NCBI RefSeq assembly: GCF_005405925.1
Contig: NZ_BJHV01000001.1
Span: 5,580,001 to 5,644,000, forward strand
Source: Streptomyces antimycoticus
GTDB lineage: Bacteria > Actinomycetota > Actinomycetes > Streptomycetales > Streptomycetaceae
Length of the DNA: 64,000 nt
Direction: 5' to 3'
The position numbers and the translations under genes were made by a program. A model generated the notes under the pieces. That model had not been told where the DNA came from, made no database searches, and worked only from the letters and a program-made list of their open reading frames with translations. Each line of letters opens with the position of its first letter. The first letter of the stretch is position 1. Positions 1 through 8,184 of the stretch are shown one piece after another.

Positions 1-1347
1 GATCACGCCGAAGCCGATGGTCCAGCCCCGCTGCCCGGCGCGGCGGGCGGCGATGGTGACGGCGACCGCGGCGGAGGTCATCAGCACCAGCACCCCGGTG
101 GCGTAGGCACCGCCCTGGGCGTCCACATCGGCGTCGAAGAGCCAGGTGACCAGGAAGGCGATCAGGGTGAAGACGAGCACCATGGGGCGCACCGCCCGGG
201 CCCAGTGCGGGGCCATGCCGTAGCGGGGCAGATAGCGGGGCATGAGGTTGAGCAGTCCGGCCATGGCCGAGGCGCCCGCGAACCACAGGATGCCGATGGT
301 CGCCGCGTCGTAGACGCTGCCGAAGACGGATCCCAGGTAGTGGTGGGCGAGATAGGCGAGGGCTCGTCCATTGGCCTGGCCGCCGGCCTTGAACTCGTCC
401 TGCGGGATGAGCACGGTGGTGATGAAGCTCGTGGTGATCAGGAAGACGCTCATGATCACGGCGGCGGTGGTGAGCAGCTTCCGGGTGTCCCGGATCCGCC
501 CGGTGGGACGTTCCTCGGTGTCGCCGGGGCCGCCGTCCACATGGGGCATGACGGCCACACCGGTCTCGAACCCGGACAGGCCGAGCGCGAGCTTGGGGAA
601 CACCACCAGCGCCAGACCGACCATGACCAGCGGGTTGCTGTGCTCGGCGGTCAGCGCCTGCGACCAGTCGGTGACCACGTGGGACGCGGTGGCCACATGC
701 CACAGCCCGACGATCACGACGACCGTGTTCAGCGCCAGGTAGCCGCCGACGAGCACCACCGCCACCCCGATGGCCTCCATGAAGCCCTTGAGGAAGACGG
801 CGCCGAGGAGGGCGACCAGCCCCAGCGTGATCGCCACCTCATGGCCGTGCAGTGTGCTGGTGAAGTGCGGGTTCTCCACCAGGTGGGTGGAGGCGTCGGC
901 GGCCGAGAGGGTGATGGTGATCAGGAAGTCGGTGGCCGCGAACCCCAGCAGCGTCAGAACGAAGAGCTTGCCCTTCCAGAACGACAGCAGCCGCTCCAGC
1001 ATCGCGATCGACCCCTCGCCATGCGGGCTCTCCTTGGCCACCCGCCGGTACACCGGCAGCGCCCCGGCCAGGGTCACGGCCACCAGCACGACGGTGGCGA
1101 TGGGGGACAGCAGCCCGGCGGCGAGGGCGGCGATACCGGGCTGGTAGCCGAGCGTGGAGAAGTAGTCCACGCCGGTCAGGCACATCACCCGCCACCACCG
1201 CTGCCCCCGGTGCCCCTCGGGGACCTGGGCATGCGGTCCGGGTTGTTGTTTGGCCATATCGGACAGGCCCCGCAGCAGCCAGGCCCGCAGACGGCCTCCC
1301 GCGGGGGCCTCCGCCGGGCGGGGCTCCACATCGGTGGAGGTGGTCAT
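1..1347 (-). CDS. APC-superfamily amino acid permease (C-terminus cut by window edge)
   Basis: Open on the minus strand from the ATG at 1347 to the left edge with no stop, about 449 residues visible. The protein is very hydrophobic, with about ten membrane segments visible. The first, starting [12 protein letters not shown], matches the early part of APC-family permeases; later stretches such as [19 protein letters not shown] and [16 protein letters not shown] are also typical. The family moves amino acids or related cations across the inner membrane; substrate cannot be read here. It follows the ABC operon in the same direction but is separated from it by a strong hairpin at 1496-1534, so it is probably its own transcript. 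Family call is firm, substrate unknown. Confidence 0.8.
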   Translation of the reverse strand, partial: MTTSTDVEPRPAEAPAGGRLRAWLLRGLSDMAKQQPGPHAQVPEGHRGQRWWRVMCLTGVDYFSTLGYQPGIAALAAGLLSPIATVVLVAVTLAGALPVYRRVAKESPHGEGSIAMLERLLSFWKGKLFVLTLLGFAATDFLITITLSAADASTHLVENPHFTSTLHGHEVAITLGLVALLGAVFLKGFMEAIGVAVVLVGGYLALNTVVVIVGLWHVATASHVVTDWSQALTAEHSNPLVMVGLALVVFPKLALGLSGFETGVAVMPHVDGGPGDTEERPTGRIRDTRKLLTTAAVIMSVFLITTSFITTVLIPQDEFKAGGQANGRALAYLAHHYLGSVFGSVYDAATIGILWFAGASAMAGLLNLMPRYLPRYGMAPHWARAVRPMVLVFTLIAFLVTWLFDADVDAQGGAYATGVLVLMTSAAVAVTIAARRAGQRGWTIGFGVI

Positions 1348-1495
1348 GGTGCACTCCTGGTCAGCTCGGGGTTACCGAACATGTCGTCGAAAAGACTCGG
1401 CTGCCTCAGGGTAGGCAGGACCCTCTCCGGGCCCCACAGTGGCCTGCCCCTCACGGCCCTTCCGAGGGCACCCGGCCGGGGGCGGGAACGCCGAA

Positions 1496-1534
1496 GGGGC
1501 GGCGTCCGCGACATGTGTCGGTGGACGCCGCCCC
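1496..1534. terminator. Intrinsic-type hairpin downstream of the ABC exporter operon
   Basis: Perfect 12-bp arms (GGGGCGGCGTCC at 1496-1507 and its complement at 1523-1534) around a 15-nt loop that itself folds as CGACA/TGTCG. It sits between the permease stop at 1578 and the next gene start at 1347, where a terminator is expected. There is no long U-run, which is normal in Streptomyces. Confidence 0.7.
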
Positions 1535-1577
1535 TGGTGGGACGAGGTGTGGGAGATGGCCCGCGGGCACATCCCGG

Positions 1578-2369
1578 TTACTTCGGGTCGCGCTTGAACG
1601 ACGCCGTCGACCAGCGGTAGCCGAGCACGGTCAGGCCGATGGACCAGGCGAGGGCGAGCCACCCGTTGTGGCCGATCTCGGTGCCGAGCAGCAGACCGCG
1701 GAGGGTCTCGATGGCCGGGGTGAACGGCTGGTACTCGGCGATGGGCTGGAACCAGCCCGGGATCGAGTCGATCGGGATGAAGGCGCTGGAGATCAGGGGC
1801 AGCAGGATCAGCGGCATCGCGCTGTTGCTGGCGGCCTCGGCGTTCGGGCTGGCCATGCCCATCCCGACCGCGATCCAGGTGAGGGCCAGGGCGAAGATCA
1901 CCAGCAGTCCGAACGCCGCGAGCCACTCCAGGGCGGTGGCGTCCGTGGAGCGGAAGCCGATGGCCACGGCGATGGTGCCGACGAGGACCACGCTGGCGAT
2001 GGACTGCAGCACGCTGCCGATGACGTGCCCGATGAGCACGGACCCACGGTGGATGGCCATGGTGCGGAAGCGGGCGACGATCCCCTCGGACATGTCGGTG
2101 GCGACGGACACCGCGGCCCCGATGACAGTGGAACCGATGGTCATCAGCAGGATGCCGGGGACGACGTAGGCGATGTAGTCGGAGCGGTCGGCGCCGCTGC
2201 CGGCGATGCCCGCGCTCATCGTGTCGCCGAAGAGGTAGACGAAGAGCAGAAGCAGCATGACCGGCGTGAGCAGCAGGTTCAGCGTCAGCGACGGGTAGCG
2301 GCGGGCGTGCAGGAGGTTGCGGCGCAGCATCGTGGCCGAGTCGCGGACGGCAAGCGAGAGGGCGCTCAT
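1578..2369 (-). CDS. ABC-2 type transporter permease (DrrB-like)
   Basis: A 263-residue inner-membrane permease with six or so hydrophobic segments. It starts with a cytoplasmic stretch (MSALSLAVRDSATMLRRNLL) and the first helix TLNLLLTPVMLLLLFVYLFG, as in the DrrB family of ABC-2 exporters. Its ATG overlaps the stop of the upstream ATPase by 4 bp (ATGA), so the two are translationally coupled and form one exporter. Family members pump out antibiotics or lipophilic compounds. The LLLPLISSAFIPIDSIPGWFQPIAEYQPFTPAIE region near the C-terminus is the conserved part of the family, though it must be read in pieces here. Substrate is unknown. Confidence 0.88.
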   Translation of the reverse strand: MSALSLAVRDSATMLRRNLLHARRYPSLTLNLLLTPVMLLLLFVYLFGDTMSAGIAGSGADRSDYIAYVVPGILLMTIGSTVIGAAVSVATDMSEGIVARFRTMAIHRGSVLIGHVIGSVLQSIASVVLVGTIAVAIGFRSTDATALEWLAAFGLLVIFALALTWIAVGMGMASPNAEAASNSAMPLILLPLISSAFIPIDSIPGWFQPIAEYQPFTPAIETLRGLLLGTEIGHNGWLALAWSIGLTVLGYRWSTASFKRDPK

Positions 2370-3328
2370 CGGACGTTCTCCTTGGGCTGGTTGTTCTGGG
2401 CGGGCACGGTGGAGCCGGTCAGGGCGAAGAACACGTCGTCGAGGTCGGGAGTGTGCACGGTCAGCTCGTCGGCCTCGACGCCGACCGAGTCCAGCCAGTC
2501 GAGGAGGGAGCGCAGTTCACGCTGGCTGCCGTCGCTGGGGATCTGCAGCGACAGCGCCTCGTCGTCCCGAGTCACCTCGCTCAGGGCGACGGAGGCGGCC
2601 TGGTAGGCGGCCGGGTCGGTGAAGCGCAGCCGCACATGCCCGCCGGGGATGAGCCGCTTCAGCTCGTCGGCGCTGCCCTCGGCGGCGATCTTGCCGTCGC
2701 TCAGCACCGCGATGCGGTCGGCGAGTTCATCGGCCTCGTCCAGGTACTGGGTGGTGAGGAAGACGGTGACGCCGTCGGAGACCAGCGCGCGGATGATGCC
2801 CCACATGTTGTGGCGGCTGCGCGGGTCCAGGCCGGTGGTCGGCTCGTCGAGGAAGATGATCCGCGGGCTGCCGACCAGCGTCATGGCGATGTCCAGGCGG
2901 CGCCTCATCCCGCCGGAGTAGCTGGCGGCGGGCTTTTTCGCGGCCTCGACCAGGTCGAACCGCTCCAGCAGCTCGGTGGCGACCCGCCGCCCCTCGCGCT
3001 TGGAGAGATGGTGCAGGTCCGCCATGAGGAGCATGTTCTCCTCACCGGTGATCAGCCCGTCGACGGCGGAGAACTGCCCGGTGACACCGATCGCGGCCCG
3101 CACCGCCTGCGGGTCGGCCGCGAGGTCGTGGCCGGCGACGTGCAGCTCGCCGCCGTCGGCGCTGATGAGGGTGGAGAGGATCTTGACGGCGGTGGTCTTG
3201 CCGGCGCCGTTCGGGCCGAGCAGGGAGAAGACCGTGCCGGCCGGCACCGCCAGGTCGATGCCGTCGAGCACGACCTTGTCGCCGTAGGACTTGCGCAGCC
3301 CGTTCGCCGCGATGGCCAAGCTGGTCAT
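2366..3328 (-). CDS. ABC transporter ATP-binding protein (DrrA-like)
   Basis: A 320-residue ATPase with Walker A GPNGAGKTT at about residue 38, the signature YSGGMRRRLDIA, Walker B IIFLDEPTTGLD and an H-loop position changed to Q (FLTTQYLDEAD), which is typical of DrrA-type exporters. A C-terminal domain of about 90 residues follows, also as in DrrA. The open frame extends upstream to 3463, but the ATG at 3328 has an AAGGAG ribosome site and begins the conserved TSLAIAANGLRKSYG. It is coupled to the permease gene and lies 43 bp after the DUF4097 gene, so the three probably form one operon controlled from the 4.03-4.26 kb gap. Confidence 0.92.
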   Translation of the reverse strand: MTSLAIAANGLRKSYGDKVVLDGIDLAVPAGTVFSLLGPNGAGKTTAVKILSTLISADGGELHVAGHDLAADPQAVRAAIGVTGQFSAVDGLITGEENMLLMADLHHLSKREGRRVATELLERFDLVEAAKKPAASYSGGMRRRLDIAMTLVGSPRIIFLDEPTTGLDPRSRHNMWGIIRALVSDGVTVFLTTQYLDEADELADRIAVLSDGKIAAEGSADELKRLIPGGHVRLRFTDPAAYQAASVALSEVTRDDEALSLQIPSDGSQRELRSLLDWLDSVGVEADELTVHTPDLDDVFFALTGSTVPAQNNQPKENVR

Positions 3329-3371
3329 GAGGGGTGCTCCTTCTGGAAGCCGCGGTTCGGAGGCTGCGGGG

Positions 3372-4034
3372 TCAGAGGCTGCGGGCGGCGATGTCGCCCT
3401 GGGAGGTGGTCGCGTGGATGTCGAGTTCGGCGGTGCCGTGGTTCTTGAGGCTGTTGGTGACACGGCCGTAGGAGGTACCGGCGTCCAGGGAGGCCGAGAC
3501 GCCGGCGGCGGCGGTGACCGAGATGTCGCCCTGCTGGGTGCTCAGCACGACCTTGCCGCGCACGGCCTCGGCGATCCGGATGTCACCCCTCGCGGTGCTG
3601 ATCTCCGCGGGTCCGTTGAGCCGGCCGATCTCGACGTCGCCGTCGACCGCGGTGAGGCGGACACTCGCGGCCTCATCGATCTTGATCTGGCGGTACGCGC
3701 CGTCGAAGGCGATGTCGCCGAGGCGGCCGACGGCCCGGAACTCGGTGCTCGCCGCCTTCGCCTCGACGCGGGAACCGGCGGGCAGTTGGACGGTCACCTC
3801 GATGGATCCGGAGGGGCCGAGGTACTGGTTCTTCACCGGGACCTCGATCCGCAGCGCTCCGTCGGCGTATCCGACGGTGGTCTGCTCCGCCGCCTTCACA
3901 TCGCGGCTCTTCGAGGCGTTGGTGGGCCGGACCTCGACCGCGGTGTCGGCGCGATCGGCGGCGATGATCTGGACGCGCCCCGCGGGGATGTCCAGGACGG
4001 CGGCGATCGGGGCGGGGGTCTCGAACTTTCGCAT
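3372..4034 (-). CDS. DUF4097-family beta-strand repeat protein
   Basis: A 220-residue protein made of repeating short beta strands with the rhythm GDIxIxxxxGxVxLSTxxGDI, the hallmark of DUF4097 (adhesin-like) proteins. No signal peptide or membrane segment is visible, so it is probably cytosolic. ATG at 4034 with GGAG upstream is chosen over a much longer open frame because the family signature starts there. It is the first gene of the exporter operon and faces a regulator across 222 bp. DUF4097 genes often sit beside ABC exporters and regulators; a sensing or scaffolding role is only inference. Confidence 0.82.
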   Translation of the reverse strand: MRKFETPAPIAAVLDIPAGRVQIIAADRADTAVEVRPTNASKSRDVKAAEQTTVGYADGALRIEVPVKNQYLGPSGSIEVTVQLPAGSRVEAKAASTEFRAVGRLGDIAFDGAYRQIKIDEAASVRLTAVDGDVEIGRLNGPAEISTARGDIRIAEAVRGKVVLSTQQGDISVTAAAGVSASLDAGTSYGRVTNSLKNHGTAELDIHATTSQGDIAARSL

Positions 4035-4078
4035 CGTGCTCTCCTTGCGACTCGTTGTTTCCGACATTGGAAAAGCTA

Positions 4079-4200
4079 CGTTGCGTTCATGAAGTTGGCA
4101 ACGAAGTCGTTGCATAAAAACGACGTTGTCGCAGCTAGAACCCCAATATTCGTTGCGATGGTCCTGAATGTAATGCAACGTGAGCGCACCCGTACGTTGC
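4079..4200. promoter_or_regulatory. Operator-rich divergent promoter region (repeated CGTTGC/GCAACG)
   Basis: Six exact CGTTGC or GCAACG hexamers lie within 122 bp between two divergent genes: 4079-4084, 4098-4103, 4108-4113, 4151-4156, 4175-4180 and 4195-4200. Two pairs form inverted repeats: GCAACG-4 bp-CGTTGC at 4098-4113, and GCAACGT/ACGTTGC with a 12-bp gap at 4175-4200. The stretch is markedly more AT-rich than its surroundings. This is the expected layout for binding by the dimeric regulator at 4257-5078, controlling itself and the exporter operon. That the regulator binds here is inferred. Confidence 0.68.
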
Positions 4201-4256
4201 AATGGAATGCACGTGAACGCTATGCTGGGGCATCGGACAACACGAAGGAGGGCGCG

Positions 4257-5078
4257 ATGCCGGGCGGCAGGCTCACCCAGAAGGACCGTCAGCAGATCGC
4301 GCTGGGGCTGGCCGACAACCTCCCCTACGCCGAGATCGCCCGCCGTCTGGAGCGTCCGACCTCGACGGTCACGCGTGAGGTGATGCGCAACGGCGGCCCC
4401 ACCGGCTACCGCGCGGAATTGGCCCACCGCGCCACCGAACGCCGCGCCCACCGGCGCAAGCCCGCCTCGTCCCGGGGAGCGGAGCCGGCCACCCTGCCGC
4501 ATGGCCGCGACCCCGAGGCCGTGGCCGAGTACGAAGAGCGGTTCACCACCGTCATGATGCAATCGGGCCTGTCCAACAAGATGATGGCGCGGGTGATGGT
4601 CTGCCTCCTCACCACCGACTCCGGCAGCATGACCGCCGCTGAACTGGTCCAGCGCCTTCAGGTCAGCCCGGCGTCCATCTCCAAATCGATCGCCTTCCTG
4701 GAGAGCCAGTCCCTCGTCCGCAGGGAGCGCGACGAACGCCGCCGGGAGCGCTACGTCATCGACGACAACCTCTGGTACCAGTCGATGGCCGCCAGCGTCC
4801 GCGCCCTCACCCAGCAGGTCGAGATCTCACGCCAGGGCGTCGGCGTCCTCGGCCCCGGCACCCCGGCCGCCATCCGCCTGGAGAACGTCGCCCGCTTCCT
4901 CGACTTCGTCGCCGAAAGCCTCGCCCGCGCCACGGAACAGGCCCGCGACATCCTCCACATGAACGCCGAACCGAACGCCGAACCGAATGCCGGGCCGAAC
5001 GCCGAACCGAACGCCGAGCCGAATGCCGAGCCGACGACCCCGGACAGCCCTGCCGCACCAAGCCCGGACCACGGATAG
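4257..5078 (+). CDS. GbsR/MarR-like transcriptional regulator with extra N-terminal HTH
   Basis: A 273-residue DNA-binding protein. Residues 1-60 form an IS30-like helix-turn-helix (LTQKDRQQIALGLADNLPYA then EIARRLERPTSTVTREV); residues 90-225 form a MarR/GbsR-type winged helix (SMTAAELVQRLQVSPASISK and the basic wing VRRERDERRRERY), ending in VGVLGPGTPAAIRLENVARF. The tail is six 4-residue repeats of the NAEP type. ATG at 4257 has GAAGGAGG in good position; the longer open frame upstream runs through the DUF4097 gene and is spurious. It faces the exporter operon and most likely represses it in response to a ligand. A smaller paralogue sits at 57709-58254 in the same arrangement. Confidence 0.85.
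   Translation: MPGGRLTQKDRQQIALGLADNLPYAEIARRLERPTSTVTREVMRNGGPTGYRAELAHRATERRAHRRKPASSRGAEPATLPHGRDPEAVAEYEERFTTVMMQSGLSNKMMARVMVCLLTTDSGSMTAAELVQRLQVSPASISKSIAFLESQSLVRRERDERRRERYVIDDNLWYQSMAASVRALTQQVEISRQGVGVLGPGTPAAIRLENVARFLDFVAESLARATEQARDILHMNAEPNAEPNAGPNAEPNAEPNAEPTTPDSPAAPSPDHG
4962..5033 (+). repeat. In-frame 12-bp tandem repeat encoding NAEP units
   Basis: Six consecutive 12-bp units of the form AACGCCGAACCG, with silent or near-silent changes (one unit reads NAGP), encode the C-terminal tail of the regulator. The repeat period keeps the frame, so copy number can change without disrupting the protein. Confidence 0.9.
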
Positions 5079-5272
5079 CGGGCCTCAGGGAACGGGCCCC
5101 TGGGTTGCGGTCGTTGCCGCGACCGGGCCTCGGCAAATCCGCGAGCTCCAGCCTCCGCGGCACCACCCAGCGCCCCGCGCGCTCGATACTGGCCGTACTC
5201 ACCGCCGACCTGCCGCCCGTATCGGCTACGGGCGGCGGCAGAAGCGGGGTCCGTGCGTCCGTATGCGCTGAA

Positions 5273-6004
5273 TCACGCGTTCAGTCGTACGCGAATGAGC
5301 GCGTCGAGCCGCTGCCACGCCGGGGACGAGGCGTTGACCGTGCCCTGGATGAGGGCGGGAATTTCGGAGGCCGCGTCCAGCTCGGGCAGTTCGTCGGGGC
5401 CGTAGCGTGCCCGGGTCGCCTCGGCGATCCGGCGGGCGAGGTCGTCGATGCGGGGATCGTCGGCGTGCAGGTCGTGCGCGTGGTCGTAGTCGAGGAAGAG
5501 CTGCCGCAGTGCCGGGTCGGCAAGGGCCTCGGCTTGATCGTGAAACAGCGTGATCGCGCGGTCCGGGTGGGTGGCGAACACGAGGATCCACAGGTCGCGT
5601 TGCAGCTCCACCCACCGAGCCGTGAAGCCCCACTGGGCGAGCTGCTTCAGATGGGCACCGACCTCGCGGGGCAGCGGTGACAGCCGCCCGGCGGCGAGCT
5701 GGTGCAGGCGCCCCTGCGTTGCCCGCAGGCTTCGGATGCGGTCGGTGAGCTCGTCGTCGATCTCGCGCAGTGCCTGCTGGAACTCGTCGTCGGTCGCTGA
5801 TCTCAGGTCCCGGATACGAGCCAGGGGGACGCCGGCTTCGGCGAGGGTGCGGATCTTGATCAGCTCGATGGCGTCGTTCGCCCCGTACCGCCGGTAGCCG
5901 GACGCATCGCGTTCGGGCTCGGGGAACAGCCCCTTGTCGTGATAGACGCGGATGGTCTTGACCGACACCCCGACGTACCCGGCCAGCTGCCCGATGGTGA
6001 TCAC
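5273..6004 (-). CDS. MerR-family transcriptional regulator
   Basis: A 243-residue regulator starting at GTG 6004 with the MerR helix-turn-helix and wing (ITIGQLAGYVGVSVKTIRVY, then GLFPEPERDASGYRRYGAND). A dimerisation coiled coil and a C-terminal all-helical domain of about 150 residues follow, reminiscent of TipA-S-like domains. Members bend DNA at promoters with an over-long spacer. The open frame continues upstream, but the conserved MerR N-terminus fixes the GTG. A palindromic operator lies in the 54-bp gap to the divergent small gene at 6059, so autoregulation and control of that gene are likely. Inducer unknown. Confidence 0.85.
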   Translation of the reverse strand: MITIGQLAGYVGVSVKTIRVYHDKGLFPEPERDASGYRRYGANDAIELIKIRTLAEAGVPLARIRDLRSATDDEFQQALREIDDELTDRIRSLRATQGRLHQLAAGRLSPLPREVGAHLKQLAQWGFTARWVELQRDLWILVFATHPDRAITLFHDQAEALADPALRQLFLDYDHAHDLHADDPRIDDLARRIAEATRARYGPDELPELDAASEIPALIQGTVNASSPAWQRLDALIRVRLNA

Positions 6005-6020
6005 CCGGCCATCGTTCCAC

Positions 6021-6052
6021 TTGACCCTTCCCCTGGGGCAGGGTTGCAGCAT
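6021..6052 (+). promoter_or_regulatory. MerR-type operator/promoter
   Basis: TTGACC (-35) at 6021-6026 and CAGCAT (-10-like) at 6047-6052 are separated by 20 bp, the stretched spacer typical of MerR targets. An inverted repeat ACCCTTCCCC-T-GGGGCAGGGT (6024-6044) fills the spacer. The start codon at 6059 lies 6 nt after the -10, suggesting a leaderless transcript. Confidence 0.65.
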
Positions 6053-6058
6053 GGCGTC

Positions 6059-6346
6059 ATGGCACACATGAATGTCGACCGGGAGAGCCTGCGCGAGCTG
6101 GCCGATCAGGGCAACGAGACCGCTTTGGACCGGCTGGCCGACCTCGCCGAGGCAGCCGACGACCTTGGCGAGCTGAGCGAGCTGTTGGACGAGGGGTCCA
6201 TGCACGCCGGGTTCCTGCTCACCCGACGCGCGGCCGCGGCCGGCGCCGTGCGCGAGCTGCAAAGGATCGCCGACGCCGGGTACGACGAGGCGGGCAACGA
6301 GCTGGACCGGCTGTTGAGGGCACCAGCCGACGGGCAAGGGGATTGA
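6059..6346 (+). CDS. Small Ala/Leu-rich helical protein, function unknown
   Basis: A 95-residue acidic protein (MAHMNVDRESLRELADQGNE...) built of short helices with a loose repeat of the type ALDRLADLAEAADDLGELSELLDEG and AGAVRELQRIADAGYDEAGN (read in parts), similar in feel to Sel1/TPR-like repeat fragments. No domain is recognised with certainty. Its start at 6059 (or the ATG at 6068) sits directly behind a MerR-type promoter, so the divergent MerR regulator probably switches it on. Small proteins of this kind are common next to MerR genes in Streptomyces. Confidence 0.7.
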   Translation: MAHMNVDRESLRELADQGNETALDRLADLAEAADDLGELSELLDEGSMHAGFLLTRRAAAAGAVRELQRIADAGYDEAGNELDRLLRAPADGQGD

Positions 6347-6451
6347 CGAGCACCGGGAATGAAGATCCGGCCGGCCTACGCGGCCGAGAAGGCACGGCTC
6401 GAGCATGCGGTCCGGGCTACTGGTGCTTGAGCAAACGGCGAGGCCCGTGCC

Positions 6452-6853
6452 TCATAGGGCGATCAGTCGCACGCGGTCATCGCAGAGCTTGGCCATGTCG
6501 TCGGTGTCGGAGGTGAGCACGGCGACGGGTGGCGGCTGGCGTATCGCCGCCTCGGCGACAGTGGCGTCGATCGCGTATTTGTGTCCGTGCAGTCCTGCTG
6601 ACTTGAGTAGCTCGGCGGCAGCCTTGGCCGCCTGCTCGGTGACGGGTTCGACCTTGACCCGTGAGAGGGCCCAGTTCAGGCGGGGGAGGTTCACTCGCGC
6701 ATGGCTGACTTCGACGATGGTGTTGGCGCTGACGACGAGATCGGCTCCCATTTCGTGGAACACCTGGAACATCGCGAGAACTTCGCGGTCCTGGGCGACC
6801 CAGGCGGACAGCCCCTGGGAGTCCAGGACGACGGTCTCGAGGTGTGTGCTCAC
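6452..6853 (-). CDS. VapC-like PIN-domain ribonuclease toxin
   Basis: A 133-residue PIN-domain protein. Acidic residues expected at the active site are visible: D11 in VVLDSQGLSAW, E48 region in NTIVEVSHARV, D in KYAIDATVAEAA and D in VLTSDTDDMAKL. PIN toxins cut RNA in a Mg-dependent way and are held inactive by the partner antitoxin. It starts at GTG 6853, overlapping the antitoxin stop (GTGA), the normal toxin-second arrangement. Substrate RNA cannot be predicted. Confidence 0.83.
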   Translation of the reverse strand: MSTHLETVVLDSQGLSAWVAQDREVLAMFQVFHEMGADLVVSANTIVEVSHARVNLPRLNWALSRVKVEPVTEQAAKAAAELLKSAGLHGHKYAIDATVAEAAIRQPPPVAVLTSDTDDMAKLCDDRVRLIAL

Positions 6854-7098
6854 GCGGCGCCCGTGCGGCCGGCGCCGTCGGCGGCGCCGAAGATCTTGGC
6901 GCGGGCATCGGCCAGCTCTTCATCCGTGAAGGCGCCTTCCTCCTCCTGATGACGCCGCAGATCGTCGCCGAGGAGTTGGTGCCGGATCTGGCGGGCCACC
7001 GCTTCGGCCACATAGCCGGACACGTTGTCCGTGAGCTTCCTCAGCTCGGCGACCTGCTCGGTGGGCAGGGTGACGGTGATGCGCGTCGTGGCGGCCAT
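6850..7098 (-). CDS. Ribbon-helix-helix antitoxin (VapB/CopG-like)
   Basis: An 82-residue protein with an N-terminal ribbon-helix-helix (ITVTLPTEQVAELRKLTDNV) and an acidic C-terminal tail that would wrap the toxin (EEEGAFTDEELADARAK). ATG at 7098 is chosen because the RHH strand begins right after it, and because a perfect 16-bp palindrome lies 7 bp upstream. It is first in the operon and overlaps the PIN toxin by 4 bp, as in type II toxin-antitoxin systems. Confidence 0.82.
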   Translation of the reverse strand: MAATTRITVTLPTEQVAELRKLTDNVSGYVAEAVARQIRHQLLGDDLRRHQEEEGAFTDEELADARAKIFGAADGAGRTGAA

Positions 7099-7105
7099 GA
7101 GTCGA

Positions 7106-7121
7106 GCATACTCCAGTATGC
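7106..7121. promoter_or_regulatory. Palindromic operator of the toxin-antitoxin operon
   Basis: Perfect 16-bp palindrome GCATACTCCAGTATGC (7-bp arms, 2-bp centre) immediately upstream of the antitoxin start. This is the usual site and shape for autoregulation by an RHH antitoxin-toxin complex. Confidence 0.72.
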
Positions 7122-7169
7122 GTCCGATCCGGAGTCCGGCCGCGAACGGCTGCCCCTGCGAAAACCCAC

Positions 7170-7195
7170 AAGGCCCAGGTCCCTGACCTGGGCTT
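7170..7195. terminator. Strong hairpin without an obvious upstream gene
   Basis: Arms AAGGCCCAGGTC and GACCTGGGCTTT with a 3-nt loop; on the minus strand it is followed by GTGGGTTTT. It resembles the hairpin that follows the tRNA-Gly 3' fragment at 11365-11390. No gene ends just before it on either strand, so it may be the relic of a lost gene. Confidence 0.5.
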
Positions 7196-7331
7196 TGGGG
7201 ACGGCCACGCGCCCGGTGCGTGGGAAAACTTCGCTGCAGAGGCTCAGCCCGCCCGCAGGCCGTCGAGTCTGCGGGGCCCGATGGAGTCCCGGCCATCGCG
7301 TTAGGGCTGTTGTACGAGGGCGAGGCGTCCC

Positions 7332-8069
7332 ATGGGGCGAAAGATGTGGCTGGGGGATTCGGGCGAGCGGATCCAGTCCGGGCACACGTCGGACGAAGAC
7401 AAGGCGAGCGAGCCGGAGGACGGCGCCTTGTCCTGCGAGATACGGATGTGGGAGGGCCGCCGGGCACCCGACGGGAGCGACCTCGTACGGACCGTCGCCT
7501 ACCCGGAGCGGCCGCTGCCCCCGGGCGGACCGGACGAGTACCAGAAGACACGTAAGCAGGGCAGCCGCTCCATCGTCCTGTGGGCCGACCCTCACCGGGA
7601 GGGGAAACTGGCGACGGTGGTCACCAGGACGGCGTCCAAGGGCCGCCCGGCGACGTACGACGTGGTGGATGAGTCCGGGGCGCCGCTCGGCTCGATCGTC
7701 CGCGAACCGGCCGCGAGGGGCGGGCGGGTCAGGACCCGCTGGACCGTACAGCAGACCGGCCACCCAGCCGCCGTGGGCCACAAGGGGCACCCCTTCTGGT
7801 GGGTCGTGTGGTGGCTGATCTGGCCCGTACAGCTGGCCCTCGCCTTCCTGAGCATCTTCGGGGGCGGCGGCGCCGCGGCGCGGACACCGCGGCGCACGAA
7901 GTGGCGGATCGACGGCGAGACCGTCCTGGACTGGCACGACGGTGGCCACGAGTTCCAGCTGTCCCTCCTCGCGGACTGGTGGGACGAGCGGCTGATCGCC
8001 GCCCTGGTCGCGCTGGAGGAGAGCCACGAGAGCTGGCTGGGCGACGCGTGGGACAACGTCTCGCACTAG
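7332..8069 (+). CDS. Hypothetical protein with one membrane segment
   Basis: A 245-residue protein; translation may instead begin at a later codon, since the first 40 residues are polar and poorly structured. The body has alternating beta-type strands (KLATVVTRTASKGRPATYDV and GAPLGSIVREPA), a basic stretch, and one hydrophobic helix around residues 155-175 (PFWWVVWWLIWPVQLALAFL). After it comes a second strand-rich section ending in ESHESWLGDAWDNVSH. The strand pattern loosely resembles LURP-one/scramblase-like folds, but I cannot confirm that. It stands alone between the toxin-antitoxin locus and an MmyB regulator. Confidence 0.6.
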   Translation: MGRKMWLGDSGERIQSGHTSDEDKASEPEDGALSCEIRMWEGRRAPDGSDLVRTVAYPERPLPPGGPDEYQKTRKQGSRSIVLWADPHREGKLATVVTRTASKGRPATYDVVDESGAPLGSIVREPAARGGRVRTRWTVQQTGHPAAVGHKGHPFWWVVWWLIWPVQLALAFLSIFGGGGAAARTPRRTKWRIDGETVLDWHDGGHEFQLSLLADWWDERLIAALVALEESHESWLGDAWDNVSH

Positions 8070-8184
8070 GCAGTTTGTTTGCGGCGACTCCCGTGGGGCC
8101 TCAGGCGCCCACGCGCTCGGCGGCTTCGCGCCTGCTACTGGCAGGGGCAGGCTAGTTGGAGAGAGCCTGTCCATACTCGGTCGC

